64,000 bases of DNA from Paenibacillus endophyticus (GTDB lineage: Bacteria > Bacillota > Bacilli > Paenibacillales > Paenibacillaceae). Every line of letters starts with the position of its first letter. The first letter of the stretch is position 1. The translations under genes and the position numbers were made by a program. The DNA is taken from the NCBI RefSeq assembly GCF_014192395.1, contig NZ_JACHXW010000005.1, positions 186,001-250,000 on the forward strand, read 5' to 3'. This document shows, in pieces, positions 1-9,274 of the stretch. The notes beneath the pieces are model-generated. The model was not told where the DNA came from. It saw only the letters and a program-made list of their open reading frames with translations, and ran no database searches.

Positions 1-637
1 TTTCGGCAGTCGTAAGCGCTTCGTGGAAAATTTCGAATTCTTCCTCCGTCATCGGACAGTTCAGGTAAGCTGCTTCCCCTTTGTCATAACGTGAAGCCAA
101 ATAAACCTTGCTCATATCGATGGAGTCTTTTTCTACAATCGGAGCAGCTGCATCATAGAAATAAAAATACTCCTCGCCAAGCAGCTCTTGGATTTGTGCG
201 GATAATCCTGGTGCTGTTAATGGACCTGTAGCAATGACTACGATCCCGTCGGTCGGGATTTCTGTTACCTCTTCATTACGAACCTCAACGAGCGGATGGT
301 CATGCAGCCTCCGAGTTACCTCGCCAGAGAAGCCGTCACGATCAACCGCCAGCGCTCCTCCTGCAGGCACTGCATGCTGATCGGCACAACTCAATATTAA
401 CGAATCAAGCTGACGCATTTCTTCCTTCAGTACCCCTACTGCATTGGCAAGACCGTTAGCCCGCAGACTGTTACTGCACACTAGCTCTGCGAATTGATTC
501 GTATGATGAGCCGGCGTTTTCGTAACTGGGCGCATTTCATATAATACGACGGGTACTCCTTGTGATGCGATTTGCCATGCTGCCTCGCTCCCAGCCAGGC
601 CAGCTCCGATTACTGTAACTTTTTGTGGTTGTGACAA
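1..637 (-). CDS. trmFO: TrmFO, folate-dependent tRNA U54 methyltransferase (C-terminus off window)
   Basis: This flavoprotein makes ribothymidine at tRNA position 54 using methylenetetrahydrofolate. The N-terminus shows the FAD-binding glycine motif ([13 protein letters not shown]) within the first 20 residues, then YEMRPVT, which is typical of the TrmFO/Gid family. About 212 codons are present and the rest lies left of base 1. I chose the TTG at 637 because GGAAGG sits about 10 bases upstream; the nearby ATG is in another frame. It lies downstream of topA on the same strand, the usual Bacillales order. Sure of the family; the 3' end is not visible. Confidence 0.9.
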   Translation of the reverse strand, partial: MSQPQKVTVIGAGLAGSEAAWQIASQGVPVVLYEMRPVTKTPAHHTNQFAELVCSNSLRANGLANAVGVLKEEMRQLDSLILSCADQHAVPAGGALAVDRDGFSGEVTRRLHDHPLVEVRNEEVTEIPTDGIVVIATGPLTAPGLSAQIQELLGEEYFYFYDAAAPIVEKDSIDMSKVYLASRYDKGEAAYLNCPMTEEEFEIFHEALTTAE

Positions 638-945
638 AATATTTCAATCCTTCCATGATGTAATTCGCTTCGATTGCTTACAGTACTTCATATGCCATTT
701 AACAAATTCTTATCTATCCCCAGTCATCATTTACGATTTAATCACAATTGTTCAAATCTCTGCCTAACACAATATAAACATTCGCCTAACAGTAAAAGGG
801 GATAAATAAAACGTTGATGAATAAACAGCCCGTTGAACAACGGTGTCCTCCCTAATGAAAGGGAGGACGGTGGCGGGTACTTATTCGATTAGATAAATAG
901 AGTCTGAGTATTTGCTAGGCGTGCTGGCTGATACTCGACTAAAGC
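638..945. other. Intergenic region between trmFO and topA
   Basis: No gene is seen in about 308 bases. An inverted repeat at 845-868 (arms GTCCTCCCT and AGGGAGGAC) lies just past the topA stop and may end topA transcription, but no T-tract follows on either strand. The remainder is AT-rich and probably carries the trmFO promoter; I could not pick a convincing one. Confidence 0.5.
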
Positions 946-3054
946 TTAATCGATGTCCATACCCTGTTCGTCCTCATCAAGAACCTCTTCTGAGTAATCA
1001 CAAGTTGGACATATCAATTTAGCTCCGCTACGGTTCCGTTTTTCAACTAGCTTGGATTCTTCGCATTGCGGACATGGTTTATTTGTCGGTTTGTCCCATG
1101 AAACATAATCGCAGCCCGGATATTGATCGCAGCCGTAAAATATTCTGCCTTTTTTGCTGCGTCTTTCAATGATCTTGCCTTCCGCGCACTTCGGGCACGT
1201 CACGCCAATATCCTTGACAATCGGCTTCGTATTTCGACAATCCGGAAATCCGGAACATGCAAGGAATTTCCCGAAACGTCCCATTTTGTAGACGAGGTGA
1301 CGGCCGCATTTCTCGCAAATCTCATCCGAAACCTCATCCTGAATTTCGATTTCCTTCATCTCGTCCTCGGCTACTTCCAGACGCTTCTCGAAGGATTCGT
1401 AAAAATTCGCTAGAACCTTCACCCAATCCTCCGTACCTTCCTCTACATGGTCAAGATTCCCTTCCATGTTAGCTGTAAATTCGGCATCCAGAATCTCAGG
1501 GAAAAACTCTTCCATAAGCTGAATAACCAAATCACCCAGCTCAGTCGGCATAAATTTCTTTTCTTCCATAGCAATGTATCCGCGTTTTTGAATCGTTTCG
1601 AGCGTTGGCGCATACGTACTTGGACGCCCTATTCCAAGTTCCTCAAGCGTCTTCACTAGTCTTGCTTCCGTAAATCTTGGAGGAGGCTGAGTGAAATGCT
1701 GCTTTGGATCAATGGCTTCTGAATCCATCACATCTCCAGCGGCGAGCGGTGGTAAAAACTTATGTTCTTCCACAGTTCCGTCATCGTTGCCTTCAACATA
1801 AACCTTCATAAACCCTGCAAACTTGATTTTGGAGCCAGTCGCTCTGAAAATGGTTTCGCCAGCCTGCAAATCAACAGTCATCGTATCCAGGACGGCTGAT
1901 TGCATTTGACTCGAAACGAAACGTTCCCAAACAAGCTTATAAAGGCGAAGCTGGTCACGGCTTAAAAACGGTTTCATTGATTCAGGGTCGCGCAAGATGG
2001 ATGTCGGTCGAATCGCCTCATGCGCATCCTGGGCATTACTGTTCTTCTTTGTATACACCCTCGGTTGTTCAGGCACGTAAGACGCACCGTACTTTTCCGT
2101 AATGAATTCCTTTGCTTCCTCTTGCGCAATCGGGGATATGCGTGTCGAGTCTGTTCTCATATACGTTATCAATCCGACTGTACCTTCTTTGCCAAGCTCA
2201 ACGCCTTCGTATAGCTGCTGGGCAACGGACATGGTCTTAGAAGCTCGGAAACCGAGTTTTCTGGCCGCCTCCTGCTGCAATGAGCTTGTAATAAAGGGTG
2301 GAGAAGGGTTGCGCAAGCGCTCTTTCTCGCGTACGTCAGAGACCGTAAACTGGCTTCCGTTCATAGCGCGAAGCACTTCCTGTACTTCTGCCTCTTTGCC
2401 AAGCTCACGTTTATCTCCGTTTATGGAATGATATTTGGCATCGAATGCAATTCCCGAATGATTTAGCTTAGCGGTAATAGACCAGTATTCCTCGGGAACA
2501 AATGCATCAATCTCATTTTCACGATCAATGATGAGCTTAACGGCAACCGATTGTACACGACCGGCTGACAAGCCTTTTTTTACTTTCTTCCATAGAAGAG
2601 GGCTTATCTTATATCCAACCAGCCGATCCAATATGCGTCTTGCTTGCTGTGCATTCACCAAATCCATATTGATCTTGCGCGGCGTCTTAAATGCGTCTTT
2701 AACAGCCTGCTTTGTTATTTCATTAAATACAACGCGGCAAGTATCTGTCTCATCCAGCTCCAAATAATGGGCCAAATGCCACGCAATCGCTTCTCCTTCG
2801 CGATCCGGATCGGCTGCCAGAAAGACATGTTTTACTTTTTTGCTGGCATCCTTCAATTCCTTAAGGATGCTGCCTTTGCCGCGTATCGTAATGTATTTGG
2901 GATTAAAATCATTATCTACCTCGACGCCGATCTGGCTTTTGGGCAAATCGCGAATATGACCCATGGATGCTTTAACGATATACTTGCTGCCAAGATATTT
3001 GCCTATCGTTTTGGCTTTAGCGGGTGATTCGACGATAACTAAAGAATCTGCCAT
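946..3054 (-). CDS. topA: DNA topoisomerase I (type IA)
   Basis: This enzyme relaxes negative supercoils through a 5'-phosphotyrosine intermediate. The Toprim domain comes first, with DPDREGEA at residues 82-89. The active-site tyrosine is Y298 in [10 protein letters not shown]. From about residue 580 there are three zinc-ribbon modules with paired CxxC motifs (CEKCG, CPKCA, CPQCE). The length of 702 residues is normal for Firmicutes TopA. The ATG has a GGAGG-type ribosome site. dprA lies 28 bases upstream on the same strand, a conserved pairing. Confidence 0.97.
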   Translation of the reverse strand: MADSLVIVESPAKAKTIGKYLGSKYIVKASMGHIRDLPKSQIGVEVDNDFNPKYITIRGKGSILKELKDASKKVKHVFLAADPDREGEAIAWHLAHYLELDETDTCRVVFNEITKQAVKDAFKTPRKINMDLVNAQQARRILDRLVGYKISPLLWKKVKKGLSAGRVQSVAVKLIIDRENEIDAFVPEEYWSITAKLNHSGIAFDAKYHSINGDKRELGKEAEVQEVLRAMNGSQFTVSDVREKERLRNPSPPFITSSLQQEAARKLGFRASKTMSVAQQLYEGVELGKEGTVGLITYMRTDSTRISPIAQEEAKEFITEKYGASYVPEQPRVYTKKNSNAQDAHEAIRPTSILRDPESMKPFLSRDQLRLYKLVWERFVSSQMQSAVLDTMTVDLQAGETIFRATGSKIKFAGFMKVYVEGNDDGTVEEHKFLPPLAAGDVMDSEAIDPKQHFTQPPPRFTEARLVKTLEELGIGRPSTYAPTLETIQKRGYIAMEEKKFMPTELGDLVIQLMEEFFPEILDAEFTANMEGNLDHVEEGTEDWVKVLANFYESFEKRLEVAEDEMKEIEIQDEVSDEICEKCGRHLVYKMGRFGKFLACSGFPDCRNTKPIVKDIGVTCPKCAEGKIIERRSKKGRIFYGCDQYPGCDYVSWDKPTNKPCPQCEESKLVEKRNRSGAKLICPTCDYSEEVLDEDEQGMDID

Positions 3055-3082
3055 GTAAGGCGCCTCCTCTCTTCATTGCATG

Positions 3083-4237
3083 CTATAAAGCAATATATAT
3101 TGATCCGGGCTGCAATTCGATTTTTCGTTTTATACATAAATTTAGCAGAAGTGCGTTCAAATGTCCAAACGGGATGGCAGAAAGCTCATGCAGCTCATTG
3201 ATCGAAAGTGGCTGATCTCTCAGCAAAGCAATCAATTTGCTCTCTTCTGGTGTTAATTGATCCCCGTTTGTTTCTAGGTTGGACGAGCTCTTTTTATCTG
3301 CTTCCTTGTATGCATGTAATGCAGCCGGCAGCCAATTCAACTCTTCGATTATATCTTGCATACCTGTAATCAGCTTCGCCTCGCCGCGTTTAATGAGCTC
3401 ATTGGGTCCTTCGCTCTTTGGCGAATAGATCGGGCCAGGTATGGCGAACAATTCTCTGGACATGTCTGAAGCATGACGTGCCGTTATGAGAGAACCGCTT
3501 CTTGTTGCTCCTTCTACCACAACCGTACCCACCGACAATGCTGCGATAATACGATTGCGTTGATGGAACTGCCCTGGGTGCAGCGAGGTGCCGATCGGTG
3601 TTTCGGAAACGAGCAAGCCCTGCTCCGCAATTCTATGAAACAATGATAGATTCTCCGGCGGATAACATCTGTCTATCGGAGTAGGCAAAACGGCAATGGT
3701 GCCTCCCGCTCCTCCTAGCGCAGCTTCATGAGCCTTGCTGTCAATCCCTTTCGCTAGTCCGCTTACAACCGTCAGACCTGACTGCGACAATTGTTTCGCT
3801 AGTGAAGCTGCGGCCTGCCTCCCATATGCGGTTGGCACCCTTGTTCCTACAATAGCAATCGCTGGTCTTTGCAGGAGCTCCAATCTTCCTCTAACATAAA
3901 GAACCCAAGGCGGCTGCGCGATTTCTTTCAGCATTTGCGGATAAGCTGCATCATAAGGTGTCAAGGCGACAGCATTTACTTTCTGAGCGGCTGCGGAAGG
4001 CTCTTCTGTCAATATCCAAGGATGTTCTGCATAACGCTCTGCTGCCGATTTCGCTTGACCTCGTTGCAATCCTATTGCAAGAAGATCTTCAATACTCCAC
4101 AGTGGCTTATTCCAGAATTGGTGCTGAACCGCTTTTTGAATCGCATGCCAGCCAATACCTGGAATTTCGTGAAAAGCAATGATCATTTGTCTGCGTATAT
4201 CTTGATTTTGAACTATTTTACCCAACCCTTTCTTCAC
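3083..4237 (-). CDS. dprA: DNA-processing protein DprA/Smf
   Basis: DprA loads RecA onto incoming single-stranded DNA during transformation. The Rossmann-like core shows GTRVPTAYGRQAA and SGLAKGIDSKAHEAAL (around residues 130-175). A C-terminal winged-helix-like part (residues 315-384) follows, and an N-terminal HhH/SAM-like region precedes the core. The start is uncertain: the GTG at 4237 gives 384 residues, slightly long, and it has no clear ribosome site; a start some 10-25 codons further in is possible. It lies between sucD and topA, as in other Bacillales. Confidence 0.92.
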   Translation of the reverse strand: MKKGLGKIVQNQDIRRQMIIAFHEIPGIGWHAIQKAVQHQFWNKPLWSIEDLLAIGLQRGQAKSAAERYAEHPWILTEEPSAAAQKVNAVALTPYDAAYPQMLKEIAQPPWVLYVRGRLELLQRPAIAIVGTRVPTAYGRQAAASLAKQLSQSGLTVVSGLAKGIDSKAHEAALGGAGGTIAVLPTPIDRCYPPENLSLFHRIAEQGLLVSETPIGTSLHPGQFHQRNRIIAALSVGTVVVEGATRSGSLITARHASDMSRELFAIPGPIYSPKSEGPNELIKRGEAKLITGMQDIIEELNWLPAALHAYKEADKKSSSNLETNGDQLTPEESKLIALLRDQPLSINELHELSAIPFGHLNALLLNLCIKRKIELQPGSIYIAL

Positions 4238-4318
4238 TTGGGCTGGCCTGCATTCTTATCTATTGTGCGTTACACTGCATAAGAATGCAAGTCGGCCGCT
4301 AAAATAATGGAAATCGGT

Positions 4319-4369
4319 AAAAAAAAAGCAACCTCCCAACTCCCGTTTTCGGGTCGTTGAGAGGTTGCT
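4319..4369 (-). terminator. Rho-independent terminator of sucCD
   Basis: Read on the minus strand, AGCAACCTC pairs with GAGGTTGCT around a second internal stem (GACCCG/CGGGA), followed by a run of eight or more T. It lies 23 bases past the sucD stop. Confidence 0.85.
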
Positions 4370-4391
4370 TACCTCACGTCAATCGATGCAA

Positions 4392-5324
4392 TTATTTACG
4401 TGTAATGCACTTTTCAAGCAGACCTTGCTCTTCTAGAACACTTACAAGCGTTGAACCCATCTCGGAAGGAGTCGGTGCAACTTTAATGCCGCAAGCTTCA
4501 AGCGTTGCAATTTTCTCTGCAGCAGTACCTTTACCGCCTGAGATGATTGCACCAGCATGTCCCATGCGTTTGCCTGGAGGCGCTGTAGCGCCGCCGATGA
4601 AGCCTACAACTGGCTTTTTCATGTTCGCCTTGATCCACTCAGCTGCTTCTTCCTCAGCCGTTCCGCCGATCTCGCCGATCATAATGACCGCATAGGTGTC
4701 TGGATCTTCATTGAAAAGATTCAGAATGTCGATGAACTCGGAGCCTTTAACCGGGTCGCCGCCGATACCTACTGCAGAGGATTGGCCGATGCCGCGAGTC
4801 GTCAATTGATGAACCGCTTCATAAGTCAACGTCCCAGAGCGGGAAATAACGCCAACGTGACCAGCTGTATGAATGTAGCCAGGCATGATGCCGATCTTGC
4901 ATTCATCCGGCGTGATTACGCCTGGGCAGTTAGGTCCGATTAGAACGGTTTTGCTGCCGTCCATGTAACGTTTAACCCGTACCATATCAAGTACCGGAAT
5001 ACCTTCAGTGATACAAATAACGAGATCAAGCTCTGCATCTACAGCTTCCATGATCGCATCTGCAGCGAATGCAGGAGGAACATAGATAACGGACGCATTA
5101 GCGCCAGTAGCCGCTTTTGCTTGAGCAACGGTATTGAAAACAGGCAATGATACGAGCGTCCCGTTATCAAGTGTAATGTCAACGTTCGTGCCACCTTTAC
5201 CAGGTGTTACGCCGCCTACCATTTGCGTGCCGTATTCCAGCCCGCCTTTTGTATGGAACAAGCCAGTAGCGCCTGTAATCCCTTGGGTAATGACTTTTGT
5301 ATCTTTATTGACCAAAATGCTCAC
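4392..5324 (-). CDS. sucD: Succinyl-CoA synthetase, alpha subunit
   Basis: The alpha subunit of the TCA-cycle succinate-CoA ligase carries the phosphohistidine. The CoA-binding Rossmann domain is at the N-terminus ([13 protein letters not shown]). The phosphorylated His lies in [10 protein letters not shown] at about residue 256, and the ligase loop GPNCPGV is present. The length of 310 residues is usual. The start is GTG with a GGGATGTGAG-like ribosome site. It follows sucC by 59 bases in one operon that ends in a strong terminator. Confidence 0.97.
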   Translation of the reverse strand: MSILVNKDTKVITQGITGATGLFHTKGGLEYGTQMVGGVTPGKGGTNVDITLDNGTLVSLPVFNTVAQAKAATGANASVIYVPPAFAADAIMEAVDAELDLVICITEGIPVLDMVRVKRYMDGSKTVLIGPNCPGVITPDECKIGIMPGYIHTAGHVGVISRSGTLTYEAVHQLTTRGIGQSSAVGIGGDPVKGSEFIDILNLFNEDPDTYAVIMIGEIGGTAEEEAAEWIKANMKKPVVGFIGGATAPPGKRMGHAGAIISGGKGTAAEKIATLEACGIKVAPTPSEMGSTLVSVLEEQGLLEKCITRK

Positions 5325-5383
5325 TCTTAACTCACATCCCCTGAATGAATTCGTATGCAGCTATTGCCGCACAGCAAGTTATC

Positions 5384-6544
5384 TTATTTCACGAGAGCGA
5401 CAATCTTCTGCGCGCCGTCCGCCATGGAATCCGCAGCCACGATGTTCAATCCCGATTCTTTCAAAATGTTTTTGCCGAGGTCGACGTTCGTGCCCTCAAG
5501 GCGAACTACAAGCGGACGATCAAGGCCGACTTGCTTAGCTGCTTCGACAACGCCGTTAGCAATTACGTCACAACGCATGATGCCGCCGAAGATGTTAACG
5601 AAAATCCCTTTAACCTTCTCATCGGACAAGATGATTTTGAATGCTTCAGTAACTTTCTCAGCTGTCGCACCGCCCCCTACGTCTAGGAAGTTGGCAGGGT
5701 CGCCGCCGTAATATTTGATAATATCCATTGTCGCCATCGCAAGACCCGCACCATTAACCAAGCAGCCGATGTTGCCATCAAGCGCAATGTAGCTAAGGTC
5801 GTATTTGGAAGCTTCGATTTCTTTCGCATCTTCCTCTTCCAGGTCGCGCAGCTCAACGATATCTTTGTGACGGTAAAGTGCATTCGAATCGAAGTTAAGT
5901 TTCGCGTCAAGAGCAATAACTTGTCCGTCGCCAGTAACGACAAGCGGATTAATTTCTGCAATGGAAGCGTCTTTCTCAACAAATGCAGTGTAGAGAGAGA
6001 TCATGAACTTAACCGTTTTGTTAACAAGCTCATTAGGAATGTTGATCGCATAAGCCAATTTGCGAGCTTGGAACGCTTGCAAGCCTACAGCTGGATCAAC
6101 GATTTCTTTGAAAATTTTCTCAGGGGAGTGCTCGGCTACTTCTTCAATCTCCGTGCCGCCCTCTTCCGAAGCCATCATAACGACCCGACCTGTACCGCGG
6201 TCTAATACTACGCCGATATAATATTCTTTTTTGATGTCGCATCCTTGCTCAATCAAAAGGCGTTTAACTTCTTTGCCCTCTGGACCTGTTTGGTGAGTTA
6301 CGAGTACTTTGCCTAGAATTTCACTAGCGTAAGCACGCACCTCATCGATGCTTTTTGCTACTTTAACTCCGCCCGCTTTACCACGGCCACCTGCGTGAAT
6401 TTGTGCTTTCACGACAACTACCGGTGTTCCGAGCGCTTTGGCCGCTTCAACAGCCTCGTCTACGGAGAAGGCTACTTTACCTTCTGGCACGACGACACCA
6501 TACTGTTTCAGGACCGCTTTCCCTTGATACTCATGGATATTCAT
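5384..6544 (-). CDS. sucC: Succinyl-CoA synthetase, beta subunit
   Basis: The beta subunit contains the ATP-grasp nucleotide-binding fold and the CoA-ligase domain. The protein opens with [12 protein letters not shown], and contains [15 protein letters not shown] and NFLDVGGGA, which are signatures of SucC. I set the start at the ATG at 6544 (386 residues), which has GGAGG at ideal spacing. A frame extension of 7 residues upstream lacks support. It is first in the sucCD operon. Confidence 0.97.
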   Translation of the reverse strand: MNIHEYQGKAVLKQYGVVVPEGKVAFSVDEAVEAAKALGTPVVVVKAQIHAGGRGKAGGVKVAKSIDEVRAYASEILGKVLVTHQTGPEGKEVKRLLIEQGCDIKKEYYIGVVLDRGTGRVVMMASEEGGTEIEEVAEHSPEKIFKEIVDPAVGLQAFQARKLAYAINIPNELVNKTVKFMISLYTAFVEKDASIAEINPLVVTGDGQVIALDAKLNFDSNALYRHKDIVELRDLEEEDAKEIEASKYDLSYIALDGNIGCLVNGAGLAMATMDIIKYYGGDPANFLDVGGGATAEKVTEAFKIILSDEKVKGIFVNIFGGIMRCDVIANGVVEAAKQVGLDRPLVVRLEGTNVDLGKNILKESGLNIVAADSMADGAQKIVALVK

Positions 6545-6893
6545 TGTTGAAATCCTCCATTTCACAGACTGAAATCAGTCATATGTACACAAACCTCTAT
6601 TATTGTAGCACCTTTCCCCATCCGTTACCTTACTTTCACACATAATTAATACGGCTTTTTTGATATGGGTTTCATCTCAATTTGAGATTAAATAAATAAA
6701 GCCTATTGATACGGGCGTTTTCGAGACTGGCAACTACGCCATCTAGTATGACCAAAACCGATCCTGCATACCCGACAATTTAAAAATATTGACAATAAGA
6801 AGCGATCTAATCTATGATATTTGCAAATTCATAAATACGGATCAGAATCGAAAGGAAGCACCTTCATTCTCATACATGGGGGTGCTTTTTGTT
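6545..6893. other. Divergent promoter region, sucC / comM
   Basis: About 349 bases between divergent genes. A perfect 15-base palindrome, ATCTCAATTTGAGAT, lies at 6674-6688 and could be an operator. Closer to comM, AAGCACC (6857-6863) can pair with GGTGCTT (6881-6887), with a T-run after it. This hairpin would cover the GGGGGTG that I take as the comM ribosome site. No coding region is seen. Confidence 0.45.
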
Positions 6894-8462
6894 ATGTTCA
6901 GCATTATTCACAGCGCGAGCGTATATGGCGTGGATGGCAAAAGTATATCGGTCGAGGTTGATATCTCAAGCGGGCTTCCGCAGATCAGCATAGTCGGATT
7001 ACCCGATCCCGCTGTCCGAGAATCAGTCGAGCGCGTAAGGGCAGCGCTTAAAAACAGCGGCTTCACCTTTCCGCTTGAACGAATAACGGTGAATCTCGCC
7101 CCTGCCGACCTGCGGAAAGAAGGCACTGCGTTCGATTTAGCTATTGCTGCCGGCATATTGACCGCTAGCGGACAAATAAGCGCGGCTCCTTTTGAGAAAA
7201 CACTGCTTATAGGAGAGCTTTCGCTGAATGGCAAGGTACGGCCAGTTCCAGGCGTGCTTGCTATGCTTGAGCAAGCAAAGCGGAACGGCTTCGAGCGAAT
7301 CCTTTTGCCAAGCGGCAATGTTAAGGAGGCGGTTTGGATCTCCGATATGGAGCTATATGCACTTAACCATCTGAATGAGCTTGATTTGCTTAAAAGGAAA
7401 CAGGAAGGCTGGGATCATATTCGCGTTCCTCGAGACAATCTGATTGCATTTGGCAGCGCAACTACCCAATTTGCCTTGGACGCGAAGAATGAAAACGGTG
7501 ATTTCGGCGATGTCATCGGTCAGCATCAGGCCAAGCGGGCTATGCTTATCGCTGCTGCAGGCAAACATAATATTTTGCTCACCGGCCCGCCCGGAACGGG
7601 AAAGACCATGATGATACGCCGTCTTCCTGGCATATTGCCTCTGTTAACCGAACAAGAAGCGCTCGAGGTTACGAAAATTTATAGCGTGGCAGGCAAGCTG
7701 CTTGAAGGCTCTGAAGGACTAATAACCCAAGCTCCCTTTCGTGCTCCGCATCATACCATATCGGCAGGCGGCTTAATCGGAGGTGGTGCCATTCCAAAGC
7801 CAGGCGAGGTTACCCTTGCCCATCGCGGCATTTTGTTTCTCGACGAGCTTCCTGAGTTTCCCAGGCAGGTGCTTGAGGTTTTGCGCCAGCCGCTCGAAGA
7901 CCGGATCGTGACAATATCCCGCGCTAAAGCCGTTTTTCAATTCCCGGCTCATATTATGCTTGCCGCTTCCCTTAACCCATGTCCCTGCGGATACTTCGGC
8001 CACGAATATGGAGACAAGCGCTGCACATGCGGCGCTGCCATGATTAGTCGTTACCGATCCAAAATTTCGGGACCACTTCTTGATCGCATCGATTTACAGC
8101 TCGAGGTTCCGCGTCCTATTGCCTTGGAGAATCAATCCGCAAGTCCCTCCCTTACCTCATATCAAATGAGGCAAATGGTCATCCATGCCAGAGCTTTCCG
8201 TCTATCCCGCATGGGCAATAAAGCTATAAGCCCCCTAACCGAGCTAACAGGTGCAGCCTTACGCCAATCCATAGACATCATGCCAGATGCCATAAGCCTG
8301 CTGGATCATGCTTTTGATGCGCTCGGCATCAGCATGCGCGCCTACGACCGAATACTTAAGCTTGCTCGCACCATTGCCGACCTAGAAGCAAGGGATCTCG
8401 TTCAAGCCGAGCATATCGCAGAAGCCATACAATTCAGAGGATTAGACAAAACAGTTTTCTGA
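6894..8462 (+). CDS. comM: YifB/ComM family Mg-chelatase-like AAA+ ATPase
   Basis: ComM is an AAA+ helicase that helps branch migration during natural transformation in other bacteria; in Bacillales its role is less clear. An N-terminal Lon-like (S5) domain (SASVYGVDGKSISVEVDIS region) is followed by the AAA+ core with Walker A GPPGTGKTMM and Walker B ILFLDELPEF. NPCPCGYFG and a C-terminal Mg-chelatase-like domain follow. I chose the ATG at 6894 (522 residues) because the family starts just before the IHSASVYG block; in-frame upstream starts would add up to 35 residues with no similarity. Confidence 0.93.
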   Translation: MFSIIHSASVYGVDGKSISVEVDISSGLPQISIVGLPDPAVRESVERVRAALKNSGFTFPLERITVNLAPADLRKEGTAFDLAIAAGILTASGQISAAPFEKTLLIGELSLNGKVRPVPGVLAMLEQAKRNGFERILLPSGNVKEAVWISDMELYALNHLNELDLLKRKQEGWDHIRVPRDNLIAFGSATTQFALDAKNENGDFGDVIGQHQAKRAMLIAAAGKHNILLTGPPGTGKTMMIRRLPGILPLLTEQEALEVTKIYSVAGKLLEGSEGLITQAPFRAPHHTISAGGLIGGGAIPKPGEVTLAHRGILFLDELPEFPRQVLEVLRQPLEDRIVTISRAKAVFQFPAHIMLAASLNPCPCGYFGHEYGDKRCTCGAAMISRYRSKISGPLLDRIDLQLEVPRPIALENQSASPSLTSYQMRQMVIHARAFRLSRMGNKAISPLTELTGAALRQSIDIMPDAISLLDHAFDALGISMRAYDRILKLARTIADLEARDLVQAEHIAEAIQFRGLDKTVF

Positions 8463-8491
8463 TGAATTTTAAAAAAGCCTTTCACTGCAAT

Positions 8492-8528
8492 GGAACTGGC
8501 CCCTTTCTCAAAAACAGGGGCCAGTTCC
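8492..8528. terminator. Inverted repeat between convergent comM and yraN
   Basis: GGAACTGGCCCCT pairs perfectly with AGGGGCCAGTTCC around an 11-base loop. Its position between two convergent genes suggests a shared terminator, although neither strand has a real T-tract after it. Confidence 0.55.
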
Positions 8529-8568
8529 AAATACTACGTGAATGGCCTTATTGTGTTTATCCCTTGCT

Positions 8569-8973
8569 TTAGAAAGCACCTTCGAAATGCCTGCAATCTT
8601 CAACTTCGGCATTCCTGCGATTAATACTAACTGCAATAACATCAAACCGTTGAGCGGCATCCAGCCTCCCCATGCTTTTCAGATAAACTTGAGCTGTATT
8701 GCGCACTTTTTGCTGCTTTCGATAATCCACAGATTCTGCTGCACTACCGAATTTCCCGCCAGCTGTTCTTGTACGCACCTCGACAAAGACCAGCCTGCCA
8801 TCGTACTCCGCAATAATATCGATCTCTCCGCTTCTGCAGCGCCAATTGCGCTCCAAAATCGTATAATTCGCCTTGCTTAAATAATCGTACGCCGCCTGCT
8901 CTCCACGTTCACCCGTTTGTTTACGCTGATCACTGCTGATTTGTTTGCCAACAGGCGTTATTTCTTCAGCCAT
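8569..8973 (-). CDS. yraN: YraN/UPF0102 family endonuclease-like protein
   Basis: A small protein with a restriction-endonuclease-like core: GERGEQAAYDYL, then SGEIDIIAEYDGRLVFVEV carrying the E-x-D...E-V-K/R type acidic cluster. The family is widespread; its cellular role is not settled. The length of 134 residues is close to normal. It overlaps the upstream ylqH-like stop by 8 bases, so translation is probably coupled. GAGGG lies about 9 bases before the ATG. Confidence 0.88.
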   Translation of the reverse strand: MAEEITPVGKQISSDQRKQTGERGEQAAYDYLSKANYTILERNWRCRSGEIDIIAEYDGRLVFVEVRTRTAGGKFGSAAESVDYRKQQKVRNTAQVYLKSMGRLDAAQRFDVIAVSINRRNAEVEDCRHFEGAF

Positions 8974-9274
8974 CCAGCAAATCCCTCGCTTTGCGATCCG
9001 ACCGGTACACGAAGCTCAATATTTCCGCAACCAGCGTATACAGCTCTGGCGGAATTTCTTGATCAATGTCCAGCTTCGAGAGCACCTCAACCAAAGAAGA
9101 ATCCTCTTGGACCGGAATCCCGTTTTCCTTTGCTTTCTCCAAAATTTGATCCGCCAAATGTCCCTTACCCTTGGCTATCATGACAGGAGCTGACCGCTCG
9201 CCTGGCTGGTATTTAAGCGCGACTGCTTTTTTCACTTTTTCTTTATGCGGGTTGTTCTCTTGCTCACTGCTCAT
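8966..9274 (-). CDS. FlhB C-terminal-like protein (YlqH family)
   Basis: This 102-residue protein matches the cytoplasmic C-terminal (EscU/YscU/FlhB) domain of the type III export switch protein, without the membrane part: VALKYQPGERSAPVMIAKG, then ADQILEKAKENGIPV and IPPELYTLVAEIL. The NPTH autocleavage motif of true FlhB is not present at the expected place (NPHKE occurs near the N-terminus but in the wrong context). Start and upstream stop overlap as ATGA. In Bacillales this gene normally sits next to ylqG; its function is unknown. Confidence 0.85.
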   Translation of the reverse strand: MSSEQENNPHKEKVKKAVALKYQPGERSAPVMIAKGKGHLADQILEKAKENGIPVQEDSSLVEVLSKLDIDQEIPPELYTLVAEILSFVYRSDRKARDLLDG

